Shown here: positions 55,169 through 63,283 of the stretch, in pieces
Position numbering within the stretch: the first letter of the stretch is position 1
How the letters are laid out: every line of letters starts with the position of its first letter
NCBI GenBank assembly: GCA_002402045.2
Contig: NVUX02000006.1
Location: forward strand, 113,095-177,094
Length of the DNA: 64,000 nucleotides
Direction of reading: 5' to 3'
Origin: Paracoccaceae bacterium
GTDB taxonomy: Bacteria > Pseudomonadota > Alphaproteobacteria > Rhodobacterales > Rhodobacteraceae
Notes under the pieces: generated by a model
Databases searched by the model: none
Told to the model about the DNA's origin: nothing
What the model saw: only the letters and a program-made list of their open reading frames with translations
Program-made: the position numbers and the translations under genes

Positions 55169-56440
55169 TTATGATTCCATCCATTCGGGCAGTTTATCTC
55201 GGGAAATCATTTCTTCATAGGTGGGCCGTGGTCGAACCACGGCAAATTGATCCCCCTTCACCAGCACTTCCGGAATAAGCGGGCGGGCATTGTATTCAGA
55301 CGCCATCACGGCCCCATAAGCCCCCGCCGAGCGAAACGCCACAAGGTCTCCGCTTTTCAGCGGTGGCATGTTGCGCTGCTTGGTAAATGTATCTCCGCTT
55401 TCGCATACCGGCCCTACAATATCCACCGGCGATGGCTCCACCCCGGGGGCAGGCTCAACAACTGCAATAATATCATGGTGCGCGTCATACATCGCGGGGC
55501 GAATAAGATCGTTCATTGCGGCATCAATGATCAAAAAATCACGGCCTTCGCCCTGCTTCAGGTAAATCACTTTACTGACCATAATGCCCGCATTCCCGGC
55601 AATCAGTCGCCCCGGCTCAATCTCGATCTCGCAGCCCAAATGGCCAACGGTATCGCGGATAACCTGCCCATATTCCATGGGCAAAGGCGGCGCTTCATTT
55701 GTGCGCTCATAAGGGATGCCTAGGCCGCCACCAAGGTCCAACCGGCGAATATTATGGCCGTCTGCGCGCAAGGTTTCGGTAAGCTCGGCAACCTTGGTAA
55801 AGGCCTGCCTATAAGGCTCCAAATCAGTGAGCTGCGAGCCGATATGCACATCAATGCCCACCACTTCAAGGCCCGGAAGGCTGGCCGCCTCAGCAAACGC
55901 TTCGCGTGCCTTACTCATCGGAATGCCGAATTTGTTTTCAGATTTTCCGGTGGCTATTTTTGCATGGGTTTTAGCATCCACATCGGGGTTCACCCGCAGC
56001 GTAATGCTGGCCGTTTTCCCCATAGCCGTGGCCACTTTGCTAAGCAGCCGAAGCTCCGGCTCACTCTCCACATTAAACTGGCGAATGCCGCCGTGCAGCA
56101 CCTGCCACATCTCTTCCTCGGTTTTACCTACGCCGGAAAACACGATCATATCACCCGAAACGCCCGCCGCCCGCGCCTTGGCATATTCACCGCCTGAAAC
56201 CACATCCATGCCTGCGCCCATGGCGGCCAATGTGCGCAGCACGGCCATATTTCCGTTGGCCTTCATGGCAAAGAATATTTTATGATCCAGCCCGTGCAGA
56301 GCCTCGTCGAACACGGTAAAGTGGCGCTCAAGTGTGGCGGTGGAATAGAGGTAAAACGGCGTGCCAACAGTCGCCGCGATCTCGGAAACGGATACGTCTT
56401 CGGCGTGTAAAGCACCGTCTTTATAGATAAAATGGTCCAT
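55169..56440 (-). CDS. lysA: Diaminopimelate decarboxylase
   Basis: Final step of lysine synthesis, PLP-dependent. 423 residues. PLP lysine in IFFAMKANGNMAVL near 55; GSQLTDLEPYRQA after VDVHIG; LDLGGGLGIPYE (phosphate-binding loop); EIEPGRLIAGNAGIM; and catalytic VCESGDTFTK near 345. Shares one base with the DUF2834 stop (TGATG). In most alphaproteobacteria lysA follows argH and a small lipoprotein, as it does here with two extra genes between. Confidence 0.97.
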   Translation of the reverse strand: MDHFIYKDGALHAEDVSVSEIAATVGTPFYLYSTATLERHFTVFDEALHGLDHKIFFAMKANGNMAVLRTLAAMGAGMDVVSGGEYAKARAAGVSGDMIVFSGVGKTEEEMWQVLHGGIRQFNVESEPELRLLSKVATAMGKTASITLRVNPDVDAKTHAKIATGKSENKFGIPMSKAREAFAEAASLPGLEVVGIDVHIGSQLTDLEPYRQAFTKVAELTETLRADGHNIRRLDLGGGLGIPYERTNEAPPLPMEYGQVIRDTVGHLGCEIEIEPGRLIAGNAGIMVSKVIYLKQGEGRDFLIIDAAMNDLIRPAMYDAHHDIIAVVEPAPGVEPSPVDIVGPVCESGDTFTKQRNMPPLKSGDLVAFRSAGAYGAVMASEYNARPLIPEVLVKGDQFAVVRPRPTYEEMISRDKLPEWMES

Positions 56441-56754
56441 CAGTTGCGGGCTCTAGTTCGTAAAAATAGGTAAAGCGGCAAGCCGCAGGAAAGCCCGATC
56501 ATAACCATGGCGGGCAAAGCCACAAGGGGGAAATAATCCCGCCGTGCTATACACTCGGTAAGCGCAAAGATCGAGAAAACGATTGCGGAAATGATGAGGT
56601 CCCACAATAGGCCGGTGCTGGCACCGTTTTCGGTCCACGCGGCCAGCAGCCCCATGAGCGCACCACCGTTTTGCACCCAGCCAAGCATAAAAAACAACGG
56701 GACAATCGCCCCGATGATGCTCATCGCCAAATAAAACAACCTTAATTTAGACAT
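56440..56754 (-). CDS. DUF2834 family small membrane protein
   Basis: 104 residues, with three predicted helices (about 7-27, 47-64, 75-96) and the family's pattern PLFFMLGWVQNGG, LIISAIVFSIFALTECIARRD. Function unknown. Inserted between the SUOX-fold gene and lysA, overlapping lysA by one base. Confidence 0.85.
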   Translation of the reverse strand: MSKLRLFYLAMSIIGAIVPLFFMLGWVQNGGALMGLLAAWTENGASTGLLWDLIISAIVFSIFALTECIARRDYFPLVALPAMVMIGLSCGLPLYLFLRTRARN

Positions 56755-56800
56755 TTCGCCCCCTTGTTTTGAGCTAACGCATCAAAGGAGCCGGATCAAG

Positions 56801-57352
56801 CTATTCAACGTGGATATAATAGATCGAATATATCCACGTATCGTCATTCATCTCTGCCAAATCCGCCCGCTCCGCACGTGGGAAAACCAAGTGTGTCGGC
56901 CCGTAATCGCCCAAAGAAAAGGGCCTGCCGTCTTGTTTTAGCGCGATCACGGCACCATTCGCAATGGCGTCGGCAAGATCAAGATCCACCTGAAATCCAT
57001 CCAGAGCCATCACGGTTACTGTGCTTCCAGTCGCACCCGCAGCAGATAAAACATCCGCTAAAAGTGGGCCTTGGTATTCATGCACATCACCACCCATCGG
57101 AAAATCAGCTTTGATGGTGGTCATGCCTATGCCTTGTAGGGCCGCATAATCAAACTGTGCGGCCGCACTAAACTCGACATCATTATAGAGGAAAAACTTG
57201 TCGGTTTCACCAACTGGTCCGCGGGACGGATTGGCGACATTGCCGCTTATCGTCAAAATAATCGGCCCACGCAGGGGCGCTTCGGCGCTAAGCGGGGCCG
57301 CCAGTGAGGCGGCCAAAATGGTGAGAATCAAAGCTCTTCTAGAGACGGACAT
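56801..57352 (-). CDS. Exported molybdopterin-oxidoreductase-fold (SUOX-like) protein without the Mo-ligand cysteine
   Basis: 183 residues with a signal peptide (SRRALILTILAASLAAPLSA). The mature part resembles the sulfite-oxidase/oxidoreductase domain: YQGPLLADVLSAAGA, VTVMALDGFQVDL, ALKQDGRPFSLGDYGPTHLVFP, and the closing WIYSIYYIHVE. The whole protein has no cysteine, so it cannot provide the usual thiolate ligand to molybdenum and is probably not itself a Mo enzyme. ATG 57352 has GAAGG 7 nt upstream; ATG 57358 does not. Confidence 0.8.
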   Translation of the reverse strand: MSVSRRALILTILAASLAAPLSAEAPLRGPIILTISGNVANPSRGPVGETDKFFLYNDVEFSAAAQFDYAALQGIGMTTIKADFPMGGDVHEYQGPLLADVLSAAGATGSTVTVMALDGFQVDLDLADAIANGAVIALKQDGRPFSLGDYGPTHLVFPRAERADLAEMNDDTWIYSIYYIHVE

Positions 57353-57391
57353 AAGCATACCTTCGGTTGCGCCACCTCTTTTGGGCAGCTG

Positions 57392-57502
57392 TTATGGAGC
57401 GGCGACCGGCACAAGCGGATCGCCTTTCACACCACACCCCGAAATGGTTAACGGAAAGCTAACGATTGCAAGAAATGTTAAGATTTTGCTAATATTCCTC
57501 AT
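57392..57502 (-). CDS. lptM: Small lipoprotein, LptM (YifL)-like
   Basis: 36-residue frame, below usual annotation cut-offs. [16 protein letters not shown] is the signal, the lipobox is ISGC (Cys23), and the mature 14 residues [10 protein letters not shown] follow the CG-KG-PL pattern of LptM, a lipoprotein that assists assembly of the LPS transporter LptD in E. coli. It overlaps argH by ATGA. A gene of this kind in the argH-lysA gap is typical of alphaproteobacteria. Confidence 0.85.
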   Translation of the reverse strand: MRNISKILTFLAIVSFPLTISGCGVKGDPLVPVAAP

Positions 57503-58893
57503 GAAAGCGCCTCTTTCCAGCGCGCAATTTGTGCGCGCACCTGTGAGGGCGCGGTACCGCCATAGCTTACGCGGCTCGCCACCGAGTTTTCCACTCCCAG
57601 CACTTCATATACCGCTTCGGTAATCTGTCCTTCAACAGATTGCATCTGCTCAAGGCTCAGCTCGTGTAAATCACAGCCCTGATCTTCGGCCATTTTCACC
57701 AATGCGCCGGTAACGTGGTGCGCATCGCGGAAGGGCATATTAAGCGCCCGCACCAAAAAATCAGCGAGGTCTGTCGCCGTCGAAAAACCGCTGGCGGCGG
57801 CGGTGCGCAATGGCTCGGGGTTGGGCCTAAGATCGGCCATCATCCCCGTGAGCGCGGCGAGCGAAAGCATGATGCTATCGGCGGCGTCAAACACCTGCTC
57901 CTTATCTTCCTGCATGTCTTTTGAATAGGCCAGCGGAAGGCCTTTCATAATCGTCAGCAACGCAACAAGCGAGCCCGTAATCCGCCCGACTTTGGAGCGC
58001 AAAAGCTCTGCCGCATCAGGGTTTTTCTTTTGCGGCATGATGCTTGAGCCGGTTGAGAACCGATCCGAAATTGTTACGAATCGAAACTGGGCTGATGACC
58101 AAATCACAAGTTCTTCTGCAATTCGTGAAATGTGAATTGCACAAATCGAACATGAGGTCAAAAACTCCAACGCAAAGTCCCGATCCGAGACCGCGTCAAG
58201 GGAATTGGCTGATGGACGGTCAAACCCGAGCGCTTCTGCCGTCATATCCCGATCAATCGGGAAGGACGTTCCGGCCAGCGCCGCAGCACCAAGCGGCGAC
58301 TCGTTCATCCGCTTGCGGGCGTCCTCAAAGCGCGAGCGATCCCGCGCGAACATCTCGACATAGGCCATCATATGGTGGCCCCACGTAACCGGCTGAGCCA
58401 CCTGCAAATGGGTAAAACCGGGCATGACCATATCGGCCCCTGCCTCAGCCTGTGCCACAAAAACCTTCATCAACGCCGAAAGCCCGTCAATCGCCGCATC
58501 CATCTGGCCGCGCACCCAAAGCTTAAAATCTGTCGCGACCTGATCATTACGCGAACGCGCGGTGTGCAGCCGCCCCGCCGCCGGCCCCACAATCTCTGTC
58601 AGCCGCGCCTCTACATTCATGTGAATGTCTTCCAACGCGGTCGAAAACGCAAAAGTTCCGCCCTCGATCTCTGACAATACCGTGAGCAGGCCTTTCCGAA
58701 TGGCCGTTGCATCGCTATCCTCAATGATACCCTGAGCAGCCAGCATGGCGGCGTGGGCGCGGGAGCCTTCAATATCCTGCTTGGCCATCTTTTGATCATA
58801 GCCGATCGAAGCGTTAATCGCCTCCATTATGGCATCTGGCCCCGCAGAAAACCTTCCGCCCCACATTGCATTTGCTGACTTTTTATCCGACAT
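57499..58893 (-). CDS. argH: Argininosuccinate lyase
   Basis: Last step of arginine synthesis, cleaving argininosuccinate to arginine and fumarate. 464 residues. Signatures: [11 protein letters not shown] at the start, [26 protein letters not shown], and the family signature [17 protein letters not shown] (catalytic serine loop). A possible alternative ATG (58866) directly before WGGRF would widen the 27-bp gap to the divergent tlpA gene. Confidence 0.97.
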   Translation of the reverse strand: MSDKKSANAMWGGRFSAGPDAIMEAINASIGYDQKMAKQDIEGSRAHAAMLAAQGIIEDSDATAIRKGLLTVLSEIEGGTFAFSTALEDIHMNVEARLTEIVGPAAGRLHTARSRNDQVATDFKLWVRGQMDAAIDGLSALMKVFVAQAEAGADMVMPGFTHLQVAQPVTWGHHMMAYVEMFARDRSRFEDARKRMNESPLGAAALAGTSFPIDRDMTAEALGFDRPSANSLDAVSDRDFALEFLTSCSICAIHISRIAEELVIWSSAQFRFVTISDRFSTGSSIMPQKKNPDAAELLRSKVGRITGSLVALLTIMKGLPLAYSKDMQEDKEQVFDAADSIMLSLAALTGMMADLRPNPEPLRTAAASGFSTATDLADFLVRALNMPFRDAHHVTGALVKMAEDQGCDLHELSLEQMQSVEGQITEAVYEVLGVENSVASRVSYGGTAPSQVRAQIARWKEALS

Positions 58894-58920
58894 ATCGCTA
58901 AACCCCTTTGGAGAGGCCCG

Positions 58921-59496
58921 ATGAAAACGCCCCTGATTGCCCTGCTATACGCCGCTTTGACCCTTGGTGCAAACCAAGGTTTTACACAAGAGATCACGCC
59001 CGAACTTCGCACCGAGCTGCTGGAGATGCGCGCAGGCAATATGCGCAAACTAAAAGTGCAAACCGAGCCGCAGGCTGCGGTACTCACTACGTTTACGAAC
59101 CCCGCAGGGGAAACGCTGAGCCTAGCCGATAGCACTGGCAAAATTCGGGTGCTGAATTTTTGGGCAACGTGGTGCTTCCCATGCCGCGAAGAAATGCCAA
59201 CGCTGGATGCGCTGCAAAAACAGCTGGGTGGGGATGATTTTGAGGTACTCACCGTTGCCACAGGGTTTAACAACCTTGATGGCATCAAACGGTTTTTAGA
59301 GCAGGCAGAAGTGACCGCACTGCCGATTCTACTAGACCCTGATTCATCACTTGGGGCCGAGTTTGGTGCCATTGGCCTGCCGCTTACGGTGATTCTTAAT
59401 AGAGAAGGCCAAGAAATTGCAAGATTAACCGGTGGAGCGGAATGGGATAGCGAAAGCGCTTTAAACATAATTGGCACCTTACTTTTATTGGAATAA
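58921..59496 (+). CDS. tlpA: TlpA-like thioredoxin-fold disulfide reductase, exported
   Basis: 191 residues, signal peptide (about 22 residues ending at QGFTQ). Thioredoxin domain with active site WCFPC inside [21 protein letters not shown], cis-proline region [12 protein letters not shown]. TlpA proteins reduce periplasmic disulfides for cytochrome c or oxidase copper-site assembly. GGAGAGG precedes the ATG. Its start is only 27 bp from the divergent argH start. Confidence 0.92.
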   Translation: MKTPLIALLYAALTLGANQGFTQEITPELRTELLEMRAGNMRKLKVQTEPQAAVLTTFTNPAGETLSLADSTGKIRVLNFWATWCFPCREEMPTLDALQKQLGGDDFEVLTVATGFNNLDGIKRFLEQAEVTALPILLDPDSSLGAEFGAIGLPLTVILNREGQEIARLTGGAEWDSESALNIIGTLLLLE

Positions 59497-59610
59497 TTAC
59501 TCTAAAATTTGATTCAACTAAATAGAACATTTTAAGAACAATTTAGGAATATTTACGTTCTGTTAACTTTTCTCGGCCAAGTTGAAATTGTATTGATTAT
59601 GGAGAATTCG

Positions 59611-60429
59611 ATGGCACAGAATTGGGAAGCATTTGAGGGCCACGCCACCAAGAAAGATCTGAAGCTTGAAAAAACGCGTGCAATGGTATCTGCCGCGATT
59701 GACGAAGGACGCGTTGGGTTGGCTTTTCAGCCGATATTCCGTTCCGGCCCGCGGCCATTGGTTGCTTTTCATGAAGGCCTTATCAGAATTCGAGATCGGG
59801 ACGGGCGCACTTTATCAGCTGGTGAATTTATCCCGGCAGTCGAAGACACAACTCTGGTGCAAGCTATTGACAGGATCGCCCTGCAAAGAGCACTTGATAT
59901 GCTCAGCGCAGACCCACGCCAGCGTATCTCAGTAAACATTTCAATGAACACCATTGGAGATGCAGACTGGATGCGCATATTGGAAAGCGGTTGCAAAAAC
60001 AGCCCTGATATCGCAGATCGTCTGATCATAGAACTTACGGAATCCACCCCGATTCATGATCCGGAATACGTCGCCTATTTCATAGAAAAGGGTCACAAAC
60101 TCGGGTGTAGCTTTGCAATTGACGATTTCGGCTCCGGCTATACCGGCTTCAGCCACTTTCGCAAATACAAATTTGATATGGTGAAAATAGATGGCCAATT
60201 CATAAGCGATTTGCCAAATAACAGAGACAACCAAGTTTTAGTCGAAGCCTTGGTTATGATCGCACGGCAATTTGATATGTTTACCGTAGCTGAATTTGTC
60301 GAAACCGCCGAAGAATCGGCACTCGTGCAAAAACTTGGGATCGATGCAATGCAAGGGTACTATTATGGCCGTTCAGCAGAAATGCCGATCTGCCTAAATA
60401 CAGGATCTCAGATTGGTGCGCGCGCTTAA
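59611..60429 (+). CDS. EAL-domain c-di-GMP phosphodiesterase, stand-alone
   Basis: 272 residues, almost entirely one EAL domain, no signal or sensor domain. The signature motif reads EGL (FHEGLIRI) in place of EAL, retaining the metal-binding glutamate. Other residues needed for hydrolysis appear present: NISMN, ELTES, DDFGSGYTGF, KIDGQFI, AEFVET and QGYYYG. It is therefore likely active against cyclic di-GMP. Start 59611 has GGAG 6 nt upstream; earlier starts at 59599 or 59593 lack one. No diguanylate cyclase is nearby. Confidence 0.9.
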   Translation: MAQNWEAFEGHATKKDLKLEKTRAMVSAAIDEGRVGLAFQPIFRSGPRPLVAFHEGLIRIRDRDGRTLSAGEFIPAVEDTTLVQAIDRIALQRALDMLSADPRQRISVNISMNTIGDADWMRILESGCKNSPDIADRLIIELTESTPIHDPEYVAYFIEKGHKLGCSFAIDDFGSGYTGFSHFRKYKFDMVKIDGQFISDLPNNRDNQVLVEALVMIARQFDMFTVAEFVETAEESALVQKLGIDAMQGYYYGRSAEMPICLNTGSQIGARA

Positions 60430-60466
60430 ATCATCAGTTTTTGAGGCTAAACTCTTAGAGATTATT

Positions 60467-60486
60467 GGCGGCAAAAAACTGCCGCC
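60467..60486. terminator. Stem-loop between convergent EAL gene and phaR
   Basis: GGCGGCA (60467-60473), loop AAAAAC, TGCCGCC (60480-60486). Perfect 7-bp stem in a convergent gap; only TTAA follows, so it is a weak but plausible bidirectional terminator. Confidence 0.6.
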
Positions 60487-60528
60487 TTAATCCAAACTTA
60501 GAGCATGGAGCAATTTGGCTGCCTAAAA

Positions 60529-61101
60529 TCAGCTTTTATCCGCCAACTTAGAAATTTGGTCCTGCATGGCGGCTAGTTGCTGCTTTAGAGCGTCTAGCTC
60601 TTCATTTCCATTCGGCTCTGGTTCAGATATCGGGGCTGAAGTGGCGGCAGGAAAAGGCGAAAACATTTTTACTGCGTTTTCCATCCATTCCATATTTCCG
60701 CGCGTGAGGCTTTCCATATTTGCCATCACAGGATTCTGGCCCATCACAGAGTTGATCTGTTCACGCATATTATCCTGATTCTTGGTAAAACTCTCCATCG
60801 AAGCTTCGAGATAGCCGGGCACTAACCCCTCAAGAGAATCACCATAAAGCCCAATGAGCTGGCGAAGAAACTTTACGGGCAAAAGGTTTTGCCCTTTAGA
60901 TTCTTCTTCAAAGATGATTTGGGCCAATACTGAACGCGTGATATCGTCGCCAGATTTAGCATCTTTAACTACGAAATCCTGCCCTTCACGCACCATAACA
61001 GCAAGGTCGTCCAGCGTTACATAGCTAGACTTCGCCGTGTTATACAGGCGCCGGTTGGCATATTTCTTAATAACAATTACGTCGGCTTCACTGTCTGCCA
61101 T
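60529..61101 (-). CDS. phaR: Polyhydroxyalkanoate synthesis repressor PhaR
   Basis: 190-residue regulator that binds DNA and PHB granules. The conserved N-terminal PHB-accumulation domain reads IKKYANRRLYNTAKSSYVTL, LDDLAVMVREGQDFVVKDAKSGDDITRSVLAQIIFEEE, LLPVKFLRQLIGLYGDSLEGLVP-YLEASM. The C-terminus is a variable coiled region. PhaR represses phasin and other pha genes and its own promoter until polymer accumulates. It is divergent from phaA with 216 bp between. Confidence 0.95.
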   Translation of the reverse strand: MADSEADVIVIKKYANRRLYNTAKSSYVTLDDLAVMVREGQDFVVKDAKSGDDITRSVLAQIIFEEESKGQNLLPVKFLRQLIGLYGDSLEGLVPGYLEASMESFTKNQDNMREQINSVMGQNPVMANMESLTRGNMEWMENAVKMFSPFPAATSAPISEPEPNGNEELDALKQQLAAMQDQISKLADKS

Positions 61102-61140
61102 AGCATTCTCCTAAATCTGTCAGCTAGAATACTGTCCTTT

Positions 61141-61172
61141 CTCGCATCCGCAACGCAAAACTCGCATCTGCA
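61141..61172. promoter_or_regulatory. Paired direct repeats in phaR upstream region
   Basis: CTCGCATCCGCA at 61141-61152 and CTCGCATCTGCA at 61161-61172: the same 12-mer with one change, starts 20 bp apart, about two helical turns. They lie 40-71 bp upstream of the phaR start, a fitting place for an autoregulatory operator. Confidence 0.5.
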
Positions 61173-61317
61173 CAATAGCTTGAATGATATACGATAATAT
61201 TTCACGACAAAGATTCCCCACGCATCTTTATTGCGTCGAGAGGCTGAATTAGGACTTTTAATTACCCCATAATTATGCTGCAATGCACAAATACCGAATC
61301 GCCAAAAGGAGGTAACT

Positions 61318-62493
61318 GTGCCTGATATCGTCATTGCATCCGCAGCCCGCACCGCTGTGGGTAGTTTTCTTGGCTCTTTTGCCAACACACCTGCCCACGC
61401 TCTGGGCGAAGCCGTAATTCGCAGCCTTGTAGAGCGCGCTGGGATTGACCCAGCGGACGTCTCCGAAACCATTCTTGGGCAAGTGTTGACAGCGGGCCAA
61501 GGGCAAAACCCCGCACGCCAAGCTCATATAAATGCCGGCCTGTCCAACAAAGCTTCAGCATGGGGCATTAACCAAGTATGTGGCTCGGGGCTGCGGGCTG
61601 TCGCGCTGGGGGCGCAACAAATCATCCTCGGAGACGCTGAAATTGTGGTGGCTGGCGGGCAAGAAAGCATGAGCCTTTCAACACATGTTGCCAACTTGCG
61701 GCAGGGCCAAAAAATGGGGGACATGCAATTTATTGACTGCATGGTCCGTGATGGGCTTTGGGATGCTTTCAACGATTACCACATGGGAATAACGGCCGAA
61801 AACGTGGCTAAACAGTGGGGCATTGACCGTGAAATGCAGGACGCTTTTGCGGTGGCCTCACAAAATAAAGCTGAAGCAGCGCAGCTGGCTGGGCGCTTTA
61901 AGGATGAAATTATTCCGGTTACGCTCAAATCTCGGCGTGGCGAAACGGTTGTGGATACAGATGAATATATCCGCCACGGCGCAACGATTGAAAATATGCA
62001 AAAACTCCGCCCAGCATTTGCCAAAGATGGCACCGTAACGGCAGCCAATGCTTCAGGGCTAAACGATGGCGCAGCCGGCGTGTTGCTGATGACAGCGGCC
62101 AATGCCGAAAAACGCGGAATTGAGCCTTTGGGCCGGATCGTGGCCACGGCCACAGCGGGGCTGGACCCGTCTATCATGGGTGTTGGGCCGATTCATGCCT
62201 CCAAAAAGGCACTCGCAAAGGCGGGCTGGAAGGCTGAGGATCTTGACCTTGTTGAGGCAAATGAGGCCTTTGCAGCGCAGGCTTGCGCGGTGAATAAAGA
62301 CATGGGCTGGGACCCGTCGGTTGTGAATGTAAACGGTGGGGCAATTGCGATTGGCCACCCGATCGGGGCTTCTGGTGCCCGTATCCTGAACACTTTGCTT
62401 TTTGAAATGAAGCGCCGTGATGCGAAAAAAGGGCTGGCAACGCTCTGCATTGGTGGTGGCATGGGCGTGGCGCTATGCGTTGCGCGCGATTAG
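61318..62493 (+). CDS. phaA: Acetyl-CoA acetyltransferase (beta-ketothiolase) PhaA
   Basis: Condenses two acetyl-CoA to acetoacetyl-CoA for polyhydroxybutyrate. 391 residues with a GTG start 6 nt after AAAGGAGGT. Catalytic Cys88 in [14 protein letters not shown]; His in [14 protein letters not shown]; second Cys in [11 protein letters not shown] at the C-terminus. [14 protein letters not shown] block is [12 protein letters not shown]. phaB follows 12 nt later. Confidence 0.96.
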   Translation: MPDIVIASAARTAVGSFLGSFANTPAHALGEAVIRSLVERAGIDPADVSETILGQVLTAGQGQNPARQAHINAGLSNKASAWGINQVCGSGLRAVALGAQQIILGDAEIVVAGGQESMSLSTHVANLRQGQKMGDMQFIDCMVRDGLWDAFNDYHMGITAENVAKQWGIDREMQDAFAVASQNKAEAAQLAGRFKDEIIPVTLKSRRGETVVDTDEYIRHGATIENMQKLRPAFAKDGTVTAANASGLNDGAAGVLLMTAANAEKRGIEPLGRIVATATAGLDPSIMGVGPIHASKKALAKAGWKAEDLDLVEANEAFAAQACAVNKDMGWDPSVVNVNGGAIAIGHPIGASGARILNTLLFEMKRRDAKKGLATLCIGGGMGVALCVARD

Positions 62494-62505
62494 GGGGAAT
62501 CGAAC

Positions 62506-63231
62506 ATGACTAGAGTAGCATTGGTAACGGGCGGCACGCGCGGCATCGGAGCGGCCATTGCCGTGGCGCTAAAAGATAGCGGCGCACGCGTTGCGGTAAG
62601 TTATGCCGGGAATGATGAAGCGGCGGCGGCGTTTAGTGCTAAAACCGGCATTAAGGCTTATAAGTGGTCCGTTGCGGATTATGATGAATGCGTAACGGGC
62701 ATTGCCGACGTGGAGGCAGACCTCGGGCCGATTGATATTCTTGTAAATAACGCAGGGATCACGCGCGATGGCATGTTTCATAAGCTGACTCGCGAAGCGT
62801 GGCGGGAGGTAATTGATACAAACCTGAATGGCGTTTTCAACATGACTCACCCGATTTGGCCAGGTATGCGGAGCCGAAAATTTGGCCGCGTGATCAACAT
62901 TTCGTCGATCAACGGGCAAAAAGGGCAAATGGGGCAAGTGAATTACTCAGCCTCAAAAGCAGGAGACCTCGGGTTTACAAAAGCATTGGCGCAGGAGGGG
63001 GCCTTTATGGGCATCACTGTGAATGCAATTTGCCCGGGGTATATTGGCACTGAAATGGTGCGGGCCATACCCGAAAAGGTGCTGAATGAGAAGATTATTC
63101 CGCAAATTCCGGTGGGCCGCTTGGGTGAGCCAGAAGAAATTGCGCGCTGCGTGGTGTTTCTCGCGTCGGATGACGCGGGCTTTATCACCGGCTCTACGCT
63201 CACCGCAAATGGCGGGCAATTTGTGGTGTGA
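62506..63231 (+). CDS. phaB: Acetoacetyl-CoA reductase PhaB
   Basis: SDR-family NADPH reductase making (R)-3-hydroxybutyryl-CoA. 241 residues. GGTRGIGAAIA cofactor motif, NNAGITRDGMFHK, catalytic Ser in NISSINGQKGQMGQ with the YSASK tyrosine-lysine pair, and CPGYIGTEMVRAIPEKVL. Together with phaA it supplies the PHB monomer; the polymerase phaC is not in the window. Confidence 0.96.
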   Translation: MTRVALVTGGTRGIGAAIAVALKDSGARVAVSYAGNDEAAAAFSAKTGIKAYKWSVADYDECVTGIADVEADLGPIDILVNNAGITRDGMFHKLTREAWREVIDTNLNGVFNMTHPIWPGMRSRKFGRVINISSINGQKGQMGQVNYSASKAGDLGFTKALAQEGAFMGITVNAICPGYIGTEMVRAIPEKVLNEKIIPQIPVGRLGEPEEIARCVVFLASDDAGFITGSTLTANGGQFVV

Positions 63232-63236
63232 CAATG

Positions 63237-63283
63237 GCACTGCCCCGCGATAAGAAGGGAAAATTCTTTTTGCGGGGCAGTGC
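63237..63283 (+). promoter_or_regulatory. Perfect 12-bp hairpin ending at the amidotransferase start codon
   Basis: GCACTGCCCCGC (63237-63248) pairs perfectly with GCGGGGCAGTGC (63272-63283) around a 23-nt loop, which itself can pair AAGAA with TTCTT. The ATG follows at 63284 with no gap. The only Shine-Dalgarno-like bases (GGGG) are inside the right arm. It may end the phaAB message, control translation of the next gene, or both. Confidence 0.6.
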
